A stretch of 64,000 nucleotides of DNA, taken from Pseudomonas azadiae (lineage in GTDB: Bacteria > Pseudomonadota > Gammaproteobacteria > Pseudomonadales > Pseudomonadaceae). Location of the stretch: assembly GCF_019145355.1 (NCBI RefSeq), contig NZ_JAHSTY010000001.1:620001-684000 (forward strand), in the 5' to 3' direction. The translations under genes were made by a program, and so were the position numbers. Each line of letters starts with the position of its first letter. The stretch's first letter is position 1. Below are positions 26,518 to 35,574 of this stretch, in pieces. Below the pieces are notes generated by a model, which ran no database searches, was not told where the DNA came from, and was given only the letters and a program-made list of their open reading frames with translations.

Positions 26518-27486
26518 TCAGCCCTTGAACCGTGCCAGCAACCAAAGAAAATACGGCGCGCCAATCACCGCCGTGAGCACCCCTGCGGGGATTTCGCTGG
26601 GCGCGATCAATGTGCGCCCCAGCGTATCGGCCAGCACCAGCAGCAGCGCGCCGATCAGCATCGCGGCCGGCAGCAGGTACTGGTGATGCCCGCCCACCAG
26701 GCGGCGCGCCATGTGTGGCGCGACCAGGCCAATAAAGCCGATGGGCCCGATCACGCCAACGCCCAGGCTGGTGAGCAGCACCGCGCAGGCCATCGCCAGC
26801 CCGCGTGTACGGCCAAGCGCGGTGCCGAGGCTGTGGGCCGCTTCATCACCGAGTGCGATCAGGTTCAGCGGCTTGGCCAGGCACAGGCCTGCGGGGACCA
26901 GCACCAGGAACGGCAGCACCAGCAGCACATGGTGCCAATTACGGCTCCACAGACTCCCCGTCAAGGCGAGCAAGGCGGTGTTGATATCCAGCGGATGGGA
27001 CAGGATCAGAAACTCGGTGACGCTGGACAAGGTCACCGCAATCGCCACCCCGGACAATGCAAAGCGCACGCCGGAAAAGCTCACCCCGGTGTTGTACAGC
27101 GCCAGCAGCAACGCGCCGCCGGCCCCGCCCAGGCAGGCCACCAGCGGCAGCCAGGCAACCGGCAAGTGCGGCCAGCCGATGATCGCCACGGTCAGCGCCA
27201 GACCGGCGCCCTGGGTCACCCCGAGAATTTCCGGCGACGCCAGCGGGTTGCGGATCACGCCCTGCACAATTGCCCCGGCCAGGCCGAAGGCCGCACCGGC
27301 GAGGATCGCGATCAGGCTGCGTGGCAGGCGGTGGTTCCACACCTCGAAGTCAAGCGCGTCGTGGGCCAGCAGGCGGTCGAATACGGTACCGGGCGTGAGC
27401 CAGAGCGTGCCGGCGCTGAGGCTGATAAACGTTGCCAGCGCCAACAGGCCCAGCAGCAGCCAGAGGCGCAGTCGTGGACGGATCAT
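26518..27486 (-). CDS. Iron-chelate ABC transporter permease (FecCD family)
   Basis: Polytopic permease of 322 residues. Family signatures are present: NHRLPRSLIAILAGAAFGLA, GAIVQGVIRNPLASPEILGV and the C-terminal GFIGLVAPHMARRLVGGHHQ. About ten hydrophobic segments are apparent. It overlaps the other permease gene by 4 bp, giving a FecC/FecD-type heterodimer. The chelate carried cannot be told from sequence; the Fur-like box ahead of the operon and the TonB receptor upstream support iron. Confidence 0.92.
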   Translation of the reverse strand: MIRPRLRLWLLLGLLALATFISLSAGTLWLTPGTVFDRLLAHDALDFEVWNHRLPRSLIAILAGAAFGLAGAIVQGVIRNPLASPEILGVTQGAGLALTVAIIGWPHLPVAWLPLVACLGGAGGALLLALYNTGVSFSGVRFALSGVAIAVTLSSVTEFLILSHPLDINTALLALTGSLWSRNWHHVLLVLPFLVLVPAGLCLAKPLNLIALGDEAAHSLGTALGRTRGLAMACAVLLTSLGVGVIGPIGFIGLVAPHMARRLVGGHHQYLLPAAMLIGALLLVLADTLGRTLIAPSEIPAGVLTAVIGAPYFLWLLARFKG

Positions 27487-28472
27487 AGGGCGCGCCTGGC
27501 AAGAAACAGGAAAAACGGTGCACCGATCAACGCGGTGACTACACCCGCCGGCGTTTCCACCGGGAAGGCCACCGCGCGGCTGAGCAGGTCGGCGCCCAGC
27601 ACAATCACAGCGCCCAATGCCGCGCTCAGCGGGACCAGCCAGCGGTAGTCATTACCCAGGAACTGACGAAGGATATTCGGCGCAATCAAGCCGACAAACC
27701 CGATCGGCCCTACCGCACAGACACTCGCCCCGACCAGCAACAAACTGGCGATAAACACCTGCAACCGCAGGCTGGCGATGCCCACGCCCAGGGAGCGCGC
27801 GGCGTCTTCGCCGAGGTTGATCAGGTTCAAGCGTGGCGCACACCAGAGTGCCCACAACCCGCCAATCAGGGTGCAGGGCCAGAGCAACTGCACCTGCGCG
27901 GCGCCGGCATTGGCCAGGGAACCGGCCAGCCAGTTCAGCACGCTTTGCGCCTGCGCCTCGACCAGGATCACCGTGAGCCGGGTCAAGGCCGCACACAGCG
28001 CCGCCACCGCAACACCGGCCAATACCAGGCGTCCCTGGGCCGTGGTCGGCGACCAGGCACCGCCGAGGCTGAACACCGTGACCCAGGCCAGCGCGCCGCC
28101 CAGGCACGTCATCAGCAACGCGCCACCGGCAAACGGCGGTGCGACCAGGCCGGTCGAAAACAACGCCAATCCCAGCGCCGCGCCAGCGGTCACGCCAAAC
28201 AGGGACGGCGAGGCCAGGCGGTTGCGCGTGATGCCCTGCATCAACGCGCCGGCCAGGCCCAGGCAGGCGCCGACCAACGCGGCACACACGGCGCGCGGCA
28301 CACGCAGTTGGGCGACGATATACGCCCGGTTGCCGCCCACGCTGCCTTGATGAATCAGCCCATTCCAGGCGTCCGTCGCCGTGATCGTGAACGGTGACCA
28401 GCTCGACAACGAGAGCCAGAACAGCAAGACGCCCAGCACCACAATGCCTGCCGCCGCGAGACCTCGCCCCAT
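27483..28472 (-). CDS. Iron-chelate ABC transporter permease (FecCD family)
   Basis: Polytopic permease of 329 residues and partner of the next gene. Visible signatures are AQLRVPRAVCAALVGACLGL, GALMQGITRNRLASPSLFGV and GPIGFVGLIAPNILRQFLG. It starts 2 bp after the stop codon of the binding-protein gene, so the two are coupled. It shows the usual FecCD length and hydrophobicity pattern, and nothing appears truncated. Confidence 0.92.
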   Translation of the reverse strand: MGRGLAAAGIVVLGVLLFWLSLSSWSPFTITATDAWNGLIHQGSVGGNRAYIVAQLRVPRAVCAALVGACLGLAGALMQGITRNRLASPSLFGVTAGAALGLALFSTGLVAPPFAGGALLMTCLGGALAWVTVFSLGGAWSPTTAQGRLVLAGVAVAALCAALTRLTVILVEAQAQSVLNWLAGSLANAGAAQVQLLWPCTLIGGLWALWCAPRLNLINLGEDAARSLGVGIASLRLQVFIASLLLVGASVCAVGPIGFVGLIAPNILRQFLGNDYRWLVPLSAALGAVIVLGADLLSRAVAFPVETPAGVVTALIGAPFFLFLARRAL

Positions 28473-28474
28473 GC

Positions 28475-29395
28475 CTATTGGCTCAGTACGGCTTTACCGC
28501 CCTTGAGAATCGCCAAGGCGTCTTCGGCGATCTGCTCCGAGGCCAGCACGCCACGGTTGCGCGCCCAACTGTCGCCATCGACTTCGGCTACATGCTGGTC
28601 ACGCACGGCGCCGAGCACCTGCCACAGCGGCTGCTTGCTCCAGCTGTCGACGATGCTCGGGCGGCGGTAATGGCCGACCAGCAACCAGCCAGGATCGAGG
28701 GCGAGCAATTGCTCCAGGCTGACGAATTCAGTGGGCGCGGCATTGGCGCGTACCGACGGAACGTTCAGGCCGATGGCTTGCAACACACTGCCCGCATAGG
28801 AGTCCGGGCCATGCACCGAGAAACTGTCTTCACGGGCGACGCCGAACAACACGCTGGCACCCGCGGGAATCTGTTGTGCGATGGCCTTGAGGTTTTCCCG
28901 GTTCTGCTGAATACGCGCCTGCATCTGCGCACTTTTGCCGAGGGCCTTGCCGATCAGCTCGGCGGATTTCAGGCTGCCCTGGTAATCCTCACCGCGCGAC
29001 GGCAGCAACAGGGTTGGCGCGATACTCGCCAGGTCGTTGTACAACGCCTGGTGGCGGTTGAGGTCGGCGACGATCAGGTCGGGCTTGAGCCGAGCGATTT
29101 CCTCGATGCTCGGCTGCGAGCGCAGACCAACGGACGTCCACTGGCCGATGGCTTGGCGCACACGGGGCAATACGCGGTTGGCGTCGCCATCATCGGCAGC
29201 GCCGACCGGGGTCACGTCAACGGCGGCCAGACTGTCGAGAAACGAAAACTCCAGTACCACGACACGCTTGGGCGCATCCGGCAGATGCACCGCGTGCTGG
29301 CCGTCGTTGAGGTCGATGGGCGCGGCGCTCAGCAGGCTTGAAGACAACGCCAGGAGGCAGGCGGCAAGAGTGGGGATGGAGCGCAGCATTCGCAT
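28475..29395 (-). CDS. Periplasmic iron-chelate binding protein (FecB/FhuD-like)
   Basis: Exported cluster-A-III type binding protein of 306 residues. The signal peptide is MRMLRSIPTLAACLLALSSS with cleavage near SAA. The fold signatures are KRVVVLEFSFLDSLAAVDVT, then SIEEIARLKPDLIVAD and the C-terminal helix region SWSKQPLWQVLGAVRDQHV. The start MRMLRSIP has gaggt about 9 bp upstream; a longer frame spoils the signal peptide. It heads the ABC operon, with a Fur-box-like sequence about 85 bp upstream. Confidence 0.9.
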   Translation of the reverse strand: MRMLRSIPTLAACLLALSSSLLSAAPIDLNDGQHAVHLPDAPKRVVVLEFSFLDSLAAVDVTPVGAADDGDANRVLPRVRQAIGQWTSVGLRSQPSIEEIARLKPDLIVADLNRHQALYNDLASIAPTLLLPSRGEDYQGSLKSAELIGKALGKSAQMQARIQQNRENLKAIAQQIPAGASVLFGVAREDSFSVHGPDSYAGSVLQAIGLNVPSVRANAAPTEFVSLEQLLALDPGWLLVGHYRRPSIVDSWSKQPLWQVLGAVRDQHVAEVDGDSWARNRGVLASEQIAEDALAILKGGKAVLSQ

Positions 29396-29479
29396 GACAA
29401 GGACCTCGGCGTTAAAGCACCCCAGCGGGACAGGCCGGGGAAAACGGCGGGTACTATTCCATATTGAGGCGGCGTGATC

Positions 29480-29498
29480 AAAAAACATTCTCATTAAC
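29480..29498 (-). promoter_or_regulatory. Fur-box-like sequence ahead of the Fec-type ABC operon
   Basis: On the minus strand this reads gttaatgagaatgtttttt, 13 of 19 matches by eye to the consensus gataatgataatcattatc. It lies between the TonB receptor gene and the binding-protein gene and would make the ABC operon iron-repressed independently of the receptor. Confidence 0.6.
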
Positions 29499-29506
29499 GC
29501 CGCACG

Positions 29507-29595
29507 TGTGGGAGCTGGCTTGCCTGCGATGGCGGTGTGTCTGTGCCAGATTGGGTGGCTGATACACCGCTATCGCAGGCAAGCCAGCTCCCACA
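29507..29595. repeat. REPIN, tgtgggagctggcttgcctg (group II-like) doublet
   Basis: Inverted pair of tgtgggagctggcttgcctg-cgat and atcgcaggcaagccagctcc-caca, about 45 bp apart, between the receptor and the ABC operon. Single halves of the same core occur near 11070, 11333 and 32308. Confidence 0.88.
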
Positions 29596-29616
29596 TTTTT
29601 GATCGGTGTACAGCCG

Positions 29617-32022
29617 TTAGAAGTCGACCGTGGCGGACAGCAGGTAGGTACGCGGCGTGGACAAGGTCAGCCCCGGCTCGCTGTCATCCGACGCACCGGC
29701 CGAGCTCCAGTAGCGCTTGTCAGCCAGGTTCTCCACGTTCGCGCGCAGGGTGATGTGTTTGTCATCCACCTTGAAGCCATACCGCGCGCCGAGGTCGAGG
29801 CGGTTCCAGGCGTCGATCTGCTTGACGTTGGACTGGTCCAGGTACTGCGAACTGGAATAGATGCCACGGCTGGTCAACGTCAGGCCTTCAAGGCCTGGCA
29901 CATCCCATTCGGCGCCGAGGTTGACGTTGTATTTGGGGGTCGCCGGCGCGCGGTTGCCGTCGAAGGCGCCATTGGTGGTTTCCTTGAGCTGGCTGTCGAT
30001 GTACATCACGCCGCCGAGCAACCGCACGCCCTTGAGCGGTTCGCCGAACACGCTGAGTTCCACCCCGTCGTTCTGGCGTTTGCCGTTGGGGCCGAACACG
30101 CGCGACGTGGCGTTGGTTTCATAGGCCGGTTGCTTGATCCGGAAGACGGCGGCGGTCACGGCGAACGCGCCGGCGTCGTATTTGGCGCCCACTTCGACCT
30201 GGCGGCTGATGAACGGCGGGAAGATCTCGTCTTCGTTGATCGAGGTCGAGGGCGCGATCTTGCCCTGGCTCAGGCCTTCCATGTAGTTGGCGTACAGCGA
30301 CAATTTATCGGTGGCCTTGAACAGGAGGCCGCCCGATGGCGAGACCTTTTCTTCGTCATAGGCGGTGCGGCCTTTGACGCCATCGCTCCAGTCGTCCACC
30401 TTGACCCGCTGCCAGCGCGCACCCAGGGTGAGCAGCAGGCGATCATCGAAAAAACCCAGGGTGTCGGACAAGGCCACGCCGCTGAATTTGTTTTCGGTGT
30501 ACACCTCGGGATCAAACCGCGTCGGCCGCGAGGGCATCGGCATTTGCACCGGGTTGTAGATGTTGCTCGTGGCTTGCGCATAACGCGCGCCGCCGTTGGT
30601 GAAGTCCATGTAGAAGTAGCTGGCGGCCAGGTTGACCTCATGGCTCACCGGCCCGGTATGGAACCAGTTGCGCACGCCTGCGGTGTAGGTGCGCACGTTT
30701 TCATCGCGGGTGAAGTCCCGTGGCTGCACGCTGAACGCACCGGCCGCATTGGTCACGGACACGGCGTGACGTAGGAAGTCGTGGTTGCTTTTGCGCGCGC
30801 CCACACCGCCGTAGAGCATCAGGTTATCGCTGAGGTCGTACTCACCGTTGACCGTACCAAAGGTGTCGTTGGTGCTGGCCTTGCTCCAGGACTGTGCATA
30901 GTTGCGCCGTACATCGTTGGCACTGGGCACCGGCGCCGCGGCCGCCACCTGCACGCGTTCCTGCGGCGCGTCGGTGTCGCGTTCGGTGTGGCCGATATCG
31001 GTGGAAAGGCGCAGGCGTTCGCCACGGAAATCCAGGCCCAGCACGGCCATTTCGCGGTCGACGCTCTGGTGGTCCCACTCGGTGTCGCCGGACTGCTTCA
31101 CGCCGTTGAAGCGGATGCCGAACTTGTTGTCTTCGCCAAAGCGTCGGCCCACGTCCACCGCGCCGCCGGCCTGGCTGTCGGAGGCCCAGTTGCCGGTGAA
31201 CGAGTTGATGTCCTTGTCGGTGGCGCGCTTGGGCACCACGTTGATCCCGCCGCCCACGCTGCCGCGCGGTGAAATGCCGTTGATCAACTGGGTGGGGCCT
31301 TTGAAGATGTCGACGCGGTCGGCCATCTCCATGTCGATGGTGTAGGTCGGCAGCACGCCATACAGGCCGTTGTACGACACATCGCTGTTGAACAGGCTGA
31401 AGCCGCGGATGGTGAACTGCTCATAACGCCCACCGGCGGGGTTGGTGGCGCGTACCGCCGGGTCGCTGGCGATCAGGTCGCCCAGGGTGCGGGCCTGCTG
31501 GTTTTTCGCCGCATCGGCGGTGTAGGTGGTCATGCTGAACGGCGTTTCCATGAAGTCCCGCGTGCCCAGCAAACCCTGGGAGCCACGGCGCGCTACTTGG
31601 CCACCGGCGTAGGTGTCGCCGTCGTACAGCCCGGTAGTGCCCAGAATCGACGTCGGCGCCAGTTCCAGGCTGCTGCCTTCCGGCGCTGGCACCAGCATAT
31701 AGGCCTGCTCACCCATGGGCTGCAATTGCAGGCCGGAGCCTTGCAGCAAACGGGCAAAGCCCTCCTCCACGCCGTACTCGCCGGACAAACCGCCGCTGCT
31801 GCGCCCGCTGACCAGGGCCGGGTCCACCGACAGGTTGACGCCCGCCAGCCCGGCGAACCGGGTAAGTGCCGCGCTCAGGCTGCCGGCCGGCACCTGGTAG
31901 CTGCGGCGGGTGGCGGCGTCTTCGGCAACGCTTACGGAGGGGAATAACGGGCTCGCGCTGAGGCTCAGCAGCAGGCTCAACTTCAGCAACGGGCGCAAGC
32001 GCAAGGGTCGGACTGCGGGCAT
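29617..32022 (-). CDS. TonB-dependent receptor with STN signalling domain (ferric-siderophore type)
   Basis: Outer-membrane receptor of 801 residues. After the signal peptide (to about residue 33) comes an STN domain (RRSYQVPAGSLSAALTRFAG to LLQGSGLQLQPMG), then the plug (ETPFSMTTYTADAAKNQQ, IRGFSLFNSDVSYNGLYG, VDIFKGPTQLINGISPRGSV) and a 22-strand-type barrel ending in the canonical aromatic YLLSATVDF. MPAVRPLRL is taken as start, although its RBS is weak. The STN domain normally signals to a FecR/FecI pair, but none is adjacent. It lies upstream of the Fec-type ABC genes on the same strand. Ligand unknown. Confidence 0.9.
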   Translation of the reverse strand: MPAVRPLRLRPLLKLSLLLSLSASPLFPSVSVAEDAATRRSYQVPAGSLSAALTRFAGLAGVNLSVDPALVSGRSSGGLSGEYGVEEGFARLLQGSGLQLQPMGEQAYMLVPAPEGSSLELAPTSILGTTGLYDGDTYAGGQVARRGSQGLLGTRDFMETPFSMTTYTADAAKNQQARTLGDLIASDPAVRATNPAGGRYEQFTIRGFSLFNSDVSYNGLYGVLPTYTIDMEMADRVDIFKGPTQLINGISPRGSVGGGINVVPKRATDKDINSFTGNWASDSQAGGAVDVGRRFGEDNKFGIRFNGVKQSGDTEWDHQSVDREMAVLGLDFRGERLRLSTDIGHTERDTDAPQERVQVAAAAPVPSANDVRRNYAQSWSKASTNDTFGTVNGEYDLSDNLMLYGGVGARKSNHDFLRHAVSVTNAAGAFSVQPRDFTRDENVRTYTAGVRNWFHTGPVSHEVNLAASYFYMDFTNGGARYAQATSNIYNPVQMPMPSRPTRFDPEVYTENKFSGVALSDTLGFFDDRLLLTLGARWQRVKVDDWSDGVKGRTAYDEEKVSPSGGLLFKATDKLSLYANYMEGLSQGKIAPSTSINEDEIFPPFISRQVEVGAKYDAGAFAVTAAVFRIKQPAYETNATSRVFGPNGKRQNDGVELSVFGEPLKGVRLLGGVMYIDSQLKETTNGAFDGNRAPATPKYNVNLGAEWDVPGLEGLTLTSRGIYSSSQYLDQSNVKQIDAWNRLDLGARYGFKVDDKHITLRANVENLADKRYWSSAGASDDSEPGLTLSTPRTYLLSATVDF

Positions 32023-32371
32023 GGGAGGAAGCTCTCGATTTTGTTCACTTGCCTGGAATGACAGGCGAGGTGAAAAAAGGGGACAGGCTTCGGCCATTTT
32101 TTTTCGATACAGCATAGGTATCTACACAACTTTCAAGAGTTGACAAATCTCCCTGTAGTGAGCGGGCTTGTCCCGCGCTGGGCTGAAGCGGCCCCAATAA
32201 GGACACCGTAGTGTTTCAGATGAAACCAGATCGTCTGGTTTGGGGCCGCTTCGCCACCCAGCGCGGGACAAGCCCGCTCACTACAAAGATGTGTAGATAC
32301 CTTTGGCCATCGCAGGCAAGCCAGCTCCCACATTTTGATCTGCGGTGTTTTGCAGGTCGCGCTCGGCCCGT
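32023..32371. other. Intergenic region occupied by a composite repeat
   Basis: A 349-bp gap between the gamma-glutamyltransferase-like gene and the TonB receptor, both on the minus strand. Most of it (about 32116-32332) is the repeat described separately. The remaining approximately 90 bp next to the receptor start should carry its promoter; I see no clear Fur box there. Confidence 0.55.
32116..32332. repeat. Composite repeat: inverted-flank element with group III REPIN and a group II half
   Basis: Outer inverted flanks aggtatctacacaa (from 32117) and tgtgtagatacct (to 32302) enclose a tagtgagcgggcttgtcccg doublet at 32154-32285. A group II half (catcgcaggcaagccagctc-ccaca) follows directly at 32308-32332. 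The same order, with matching spacer text such as ttgacaaatct, is found at 11140-11358. Confidence 0.8.
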
Positions 32372-33982
32372 TTACCACACCGCGATGTGCGAGTCCGCCC
32401 TTGGCTCGGTGCCGCCGCACAACACGCCGGTGGCAGGATCGCGCAGGATGATCTGCCCGCGCCCGAAGTCGGTGAGGTCGTTGGCGATCTGCACCTGATG
32501 CCCGCGCCGCGCCAGGGCATTGGCCAGGTCGCGGGAAGCGCCCTGTTCGATGCCGACCTTCATGTCGCCCAGCCATTGCCAGCGCGGCGCGTCCAATGCC
32601 GCTTGCGGGTTGAGGCCGAAGTCCACCAGGTTCATCACCATCTGCACATGGCCCTGGGGCTGCATGTAGCCGCCCATCACGCCGAACGGGCCGAGCGCCT
32701 CGCCGTCTTTGGTGAGGAAGCCGGGGATGATGGTGTGGAAGGTTTTCTTGCCCGGCGCCAGGCAGTTGGCGTGGGCTGGGTCGAGGCTGAACTCATACCC
32801 GCGATTCTGCAGCGCGATGCCGCTGTCGGGCAACACCACGCCGGAGCCGCAGCCGTGGTAGTTGCTCTGGATGAACGAGACCATGTTGCCTTCGGCATCC
32901 GCCGTGGCCAGGTACACCGTGCCGCTGGCGTGGGGGGCGCCAGGTTTGGGCGGCTGCGCCTGTTCGCCGATCTGGTTGCGGCGGCGGGCGCTGTAGTCAT
33001 CGCTGAGCAGGTCGGCCACCGCCACGCGCATGTGCAGAGGATCGGTGATGTAGTGCAGGCCGTCGCTGTAGGCGAGCTTCATGGCCTCCAGTTGGCGATG
33101 CCAGGTGTGCTGGCTGTCGCGGTGATCGAAGTTGAAACCCTCGAGGATCTTCAGCGCCATCAACGCCACCAGGCCCTGGCCGCTGGGCGGGATTTCCCAG
33201 ACGTCGACGCCGCGGTAGTTGACGTGGATCGGCTCGACCCACTGGGCACGGTAGTCCTTGAGGTCGCTGGCGCGCAGGTAGCCGCCGCTGGCGCGCGAAT
33301 GCGCGTCGAGGCGCTCGGCCAGGGCGCCGCGATACAGGCTCTCGCAACGGGTGGCGGCAAGTTCTTCGAGGGTACGCGCCTGGGCCGGGTTGCGGAAAAT
33401 CTCCCCGGCGCGTGGCGCACGGCCGTCGATCAGGAAGGTGTCGAACCAGGCCTGCAGCACGTCGTCGCGGTGCGGGGCGTATTCACTCAGGGCGATCTGC
33501 CATTGATGCGCGACCACCGGCGACACCGGGAACCCCTCGCGCGCCAGGCTGATCGCCGGTTGCAGCAACTCGGCAAACGGCAGCTTGCCGAAGCGTTGCG
33601 ACAGCTCGGCCCAGGCCGATGGGCAGCCCGGCACTGTGACGGGGGTCCAGCCATACACCGGTATCCGGTCATGCCCCGCCGCCTTGACCGCCTCGATACT
33701 CAAGGCGGCCGGCGCGTGGCCGTTGCCGTTGAGGCCGTGCAACTGGCCCTTGCACCAGACCAGGGCAAACGCATCGCCGCCCAGGCCGCAGCCGGTAGGC
33801 TCGACGACCGTGAGCGCCGCCGCCGTGGCGATGGCGGCGTCAATCGCGTTACCGCCCTTTTGCATGATTTCGATGCCGGCCTGGGCAGCCAGGGGCTGGG
33901 ACGCTGCGACCATGCCGCGCTTGGCGAACACAGTTTGGCGCTGCGATGGATAGGGGTATTCGTGAGCGGAGAAATTCAACAT
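32372..33982 (-). CDS. Gamma-glutamyltransferase family protein (cytoplasmic YwrD-like)
   Basis: Ntn-hydrolase precursor of 536 residues. The large-subunit start [20 protein letters not shown] with [20 protein letters not shown] is the family signature. The autoprocessing and nucleophile threonine is probably in [18 protein letters not shown]; later [13 protein letters not shown] and [12 protein letters not shown] complete the pattern. No signal peptide is visible, unlike periplasmic Ggt, so it should act on imported gamma-glutamyl substrates in the cytoplasm. It is the last gene of the amino-acid ABC operon, 22 bp after the ATPase, supporting this. Confidence 0.9.
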   Translation of the reverse strand: MLNFSAHEYPYPSQRQTVFAKRGMVAASQPLAAQAGIEIMQKGGNAIDAAIATAAALTVVEPTGCGLGGDAFALVWCKGQLHGLNGNGHAPAALSIEAVKAAGHDRIPVYGWTPVTVPGCPSAWAELSQRFGKLPFAELLQPAISLAREGFPVSPVVAHQWQIALSEYAPHRDDVLQAWFDTFLIDGRAPRAGEIFRNPAQARTLEELAATRCESLYRGALAERLDAHSRASGGYLRASDLKDYRAQWVEPIHVNYRGVDVWEIPPSGQGLVALMALKILEGFNFDHRDSQHTWHRQLEAMKLAYSDGLHYITDPLHMRVAVADLLSDDYSARRRNQIGEQAQPPKPGAPHASGTVYLATADAEGNMVSFIQSNYHGCGSGVVLPDSGIALQNRGYEFSLDPAHANCLAPGKKTFHTIIPGFLTKDGEALGPFGVMGGYMQPQGHVQMVMNLVDFGLNPQAALDAPRWQWLGDMKVGIEQGASRDLANALARRGHQVQIANDLTDFGRGQIILRDPATGVLCGGTEPRADSHIAVW

Positions 33983-34004
33983 GGCAAAGGCTCTTCAAAA
34001 AAGG

Positions 34005-34784
34005 TCATAACACGCGGCTGAGAAAGGCCCGGGTACGTGGGTGGCTGGGGTGGCTGAAAATCTGTTCCGGCGGCCCTTGCTCGATGAGTTCACCCTGGTC
34101 GAGCACGACCACGCGATCGGCCACTTCGCGGGCAAAGCCCATTTCGTGGGTGACCACCACCATGGTCATGCCCTCCTCGGCCAGCTGTTTCATCACTTGC
34201 AGCACTTCGCCGACAGTTTCCGGGTCGAGGGCGCTGGTGGGTTCGTCGAACAACATCGCCTGGGGCTTCATCGCCAGGGCGCGGGCGATGGCCACCCGTT
34301 GTTGCTGGCCGCCGGAAAGCATTGACGGGTAGTGGTTGGCCTTGTCCGTCAGCCCGACCCGCGCCAGCAAACCACGGGCCTGTTCCAAGGCTTCGGCACG
34401 CGGCACACCGAGCACCTGGATCGGCGCTTCGATGATGTTTTCCAGCGCGGTCATGTGCGGGAACAGGTTGAAACGCTGGAACACCATGCCGATGTCGCGG
34501 CGTTGGCGCGCGATGTTGCGCTCCGAGTCACGCACCAGGCTGCCGTCACTGCGCTCGCGATAACCCATGGCGCGTCCGTTGACGCGAATGCGCCCGCCCT
34601 GGATATCTTCGAGCAGGTTGATGCAGCGGATAAAGGTGGTCTTGCCGGAGCCGGAAGCGCCGATCAGCACCACCACTTCGCCACGCCGCACCTGCAGGGA
34701 AATACCCTTGAGGATCTGCAAGTGCCCGAACGACTTCTGAACATCCAGCGCTTCGATGATCAGCTCTTCACTTTGGTGCGCCAT
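34005..34784 (-). CDS. Polar amino-acid ABC transporter ATP-binding protein (GlnQ/HisP-like)
   Basis: ATPase of 259 residues. Walker A is [19 protein letters not shown], a form characteristic of polar amino-acid importers; the Q-loop segment is [19 protein letters not shown], the signature [15 protein letters not shown], and Walker [15 protein letters not shown]. The start [10 protein letters not shown] was preferred since the longer frame overlaps the permease gene by over 120 bp. It sits 2 bp after the permease stop in the minus-strand operon. Confidence 0.93.
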   Translation of the reverse strand: MAHQSEELIIEALDVQKSFGHLQILKGISLQVRRGEVVVLIGASGSGKTTFIRCINLLEDIQGGRIRVNGRAMGYRERSDGSLVRDSERNIARQRRDIGMVFQRFNLFPHMTALENIIEAPIQVLGVPRAEALEQARGLLARVGLTDKANHYPSMLSGGQQQRVAIARALAMKPQAMLFDEPTSALDPETVGEVLQVMKQLAEEGMTMVVVTHEMGFAREVADRVVVLDQGELIEQGPPEQIFSHPSHPRTRAFLSRVL

Positions 34785-34786
34785 GG

Positions 34787-35563
34787 TTAACGTCCCCTCA
34801 GCAGTTTCAAGGCGCTGCGACCGAACATGCGGCTGGCGGCGGGCGGCGGCGCGCAGGGCCGGTCGGACTGGCCGAAGCGGTTTTCGAGCCAATGCTGGAA
34901 GAAGCCCCACAGGGTAGTCAGCGTCAGGAAGTACAGGGCCACTACCAGATACAGCTCGAACACGCGGAAGGTCGCCGACGTGATCATCTGGGTACTGAGC
35001 AGCAGCTCCTGGACACCAATCACACTGACCAGGGTGGTGTTCTTGAGCATGACGTTGAACTCATTGCCCAACGGCGGCACGATCACCCGGAACGCCTGGG
35101 GCAGCACGATGCGCCGCATCAGCTTGCCAAACCCCATGCCCAGGGAACGCCCGGCCTCGTATTGCCCCTTGTCCACCGCGCCGATGCCGGCGCGGATGAT
35201 TTCGGCCATGTACGCGCCTTCATTCAAACCCAGGGCGATGATCGCCGCCTGGATGTTGCCGGGAACGACCAGGCCGAACAGCTCGATATCCTCGAAGCGG
35301 AATATCCCCCCAGCGGCCAGGGCGGTGTACAGGAACACGATCTGCACCAGCAGCGGCGTGCCGCGCATCAACCACACATAAAAACGCACCGGCAGGTGCA
35401 ACAGCGGGTTCTTTGACAAACGCAACAACGCCGCCGCCAACCCCAGCGCGCAGCCCAGCAGCATCGCCGACACCGCGATCAGGCAGGTCAGCCACAGCCC
35501 GGTGAGGTACACCCCGCTCGGCTGCAACAGGTACTGCCAGAACACATCCCAATTGAAATTCAT
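34787..35563 (-). CDS. Polar amino-acid ABC transporter permease
   Basis: Inner-membrane permease of 258 residues. The HisM/GlnP-type signature is clear: [19 protein letters not shown], then [20 protein letters not shown] as the EAA loop and [20 protein letters not shown]. Only one permease gene is present, whereas many of these importers use two, so it may work as a homodimer. [10 protein letters not shown] is the start; the longer frame would overlap the binding-protein gene. The C-terminal tail ([14 protein letters not shown]) is Pro/Ala-rich. Confidence 0.92.
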   Translation of the reverse strand: MNFNWDVFWQYLLQPSGVYLTGLWLTCLIAVSAMLLGCALGLAAALLRLSKNPLLHLPVRFYVWLMRGTPLLVQIVFLYTALAAGGIFRFEDIELFGLVVPGNIQAAIIALGLNEGAYMAEIIRAGIGAVDKGQYEAGRSLGMGFGKLMRRIVLPQAFRVIVPPLGNEFNVMLKNTTLVSVIGVQELLLSTQMITSATFRVFELYLVVALYFLTLTTLWGFFQHWLENRFGQSDRPCAPPPAASRMFGRSALKLLRGR

Positions 35564-35574
35564 CGCGGGTTGCC

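Noticed and set aside
29599..30774. 391-codon plus-strand open frame opposite the TonB receptor
   Set aside because: Antisense shadow of barrel-coding sequence; no motif and no RBS context.
32345..34021. 558-codon plus-strand open frame opposite the gamma-glutamyltransferase-like gene
   Set aside because: Antisense shadow; it begins inside the repeat-rich gap and shows no motif.
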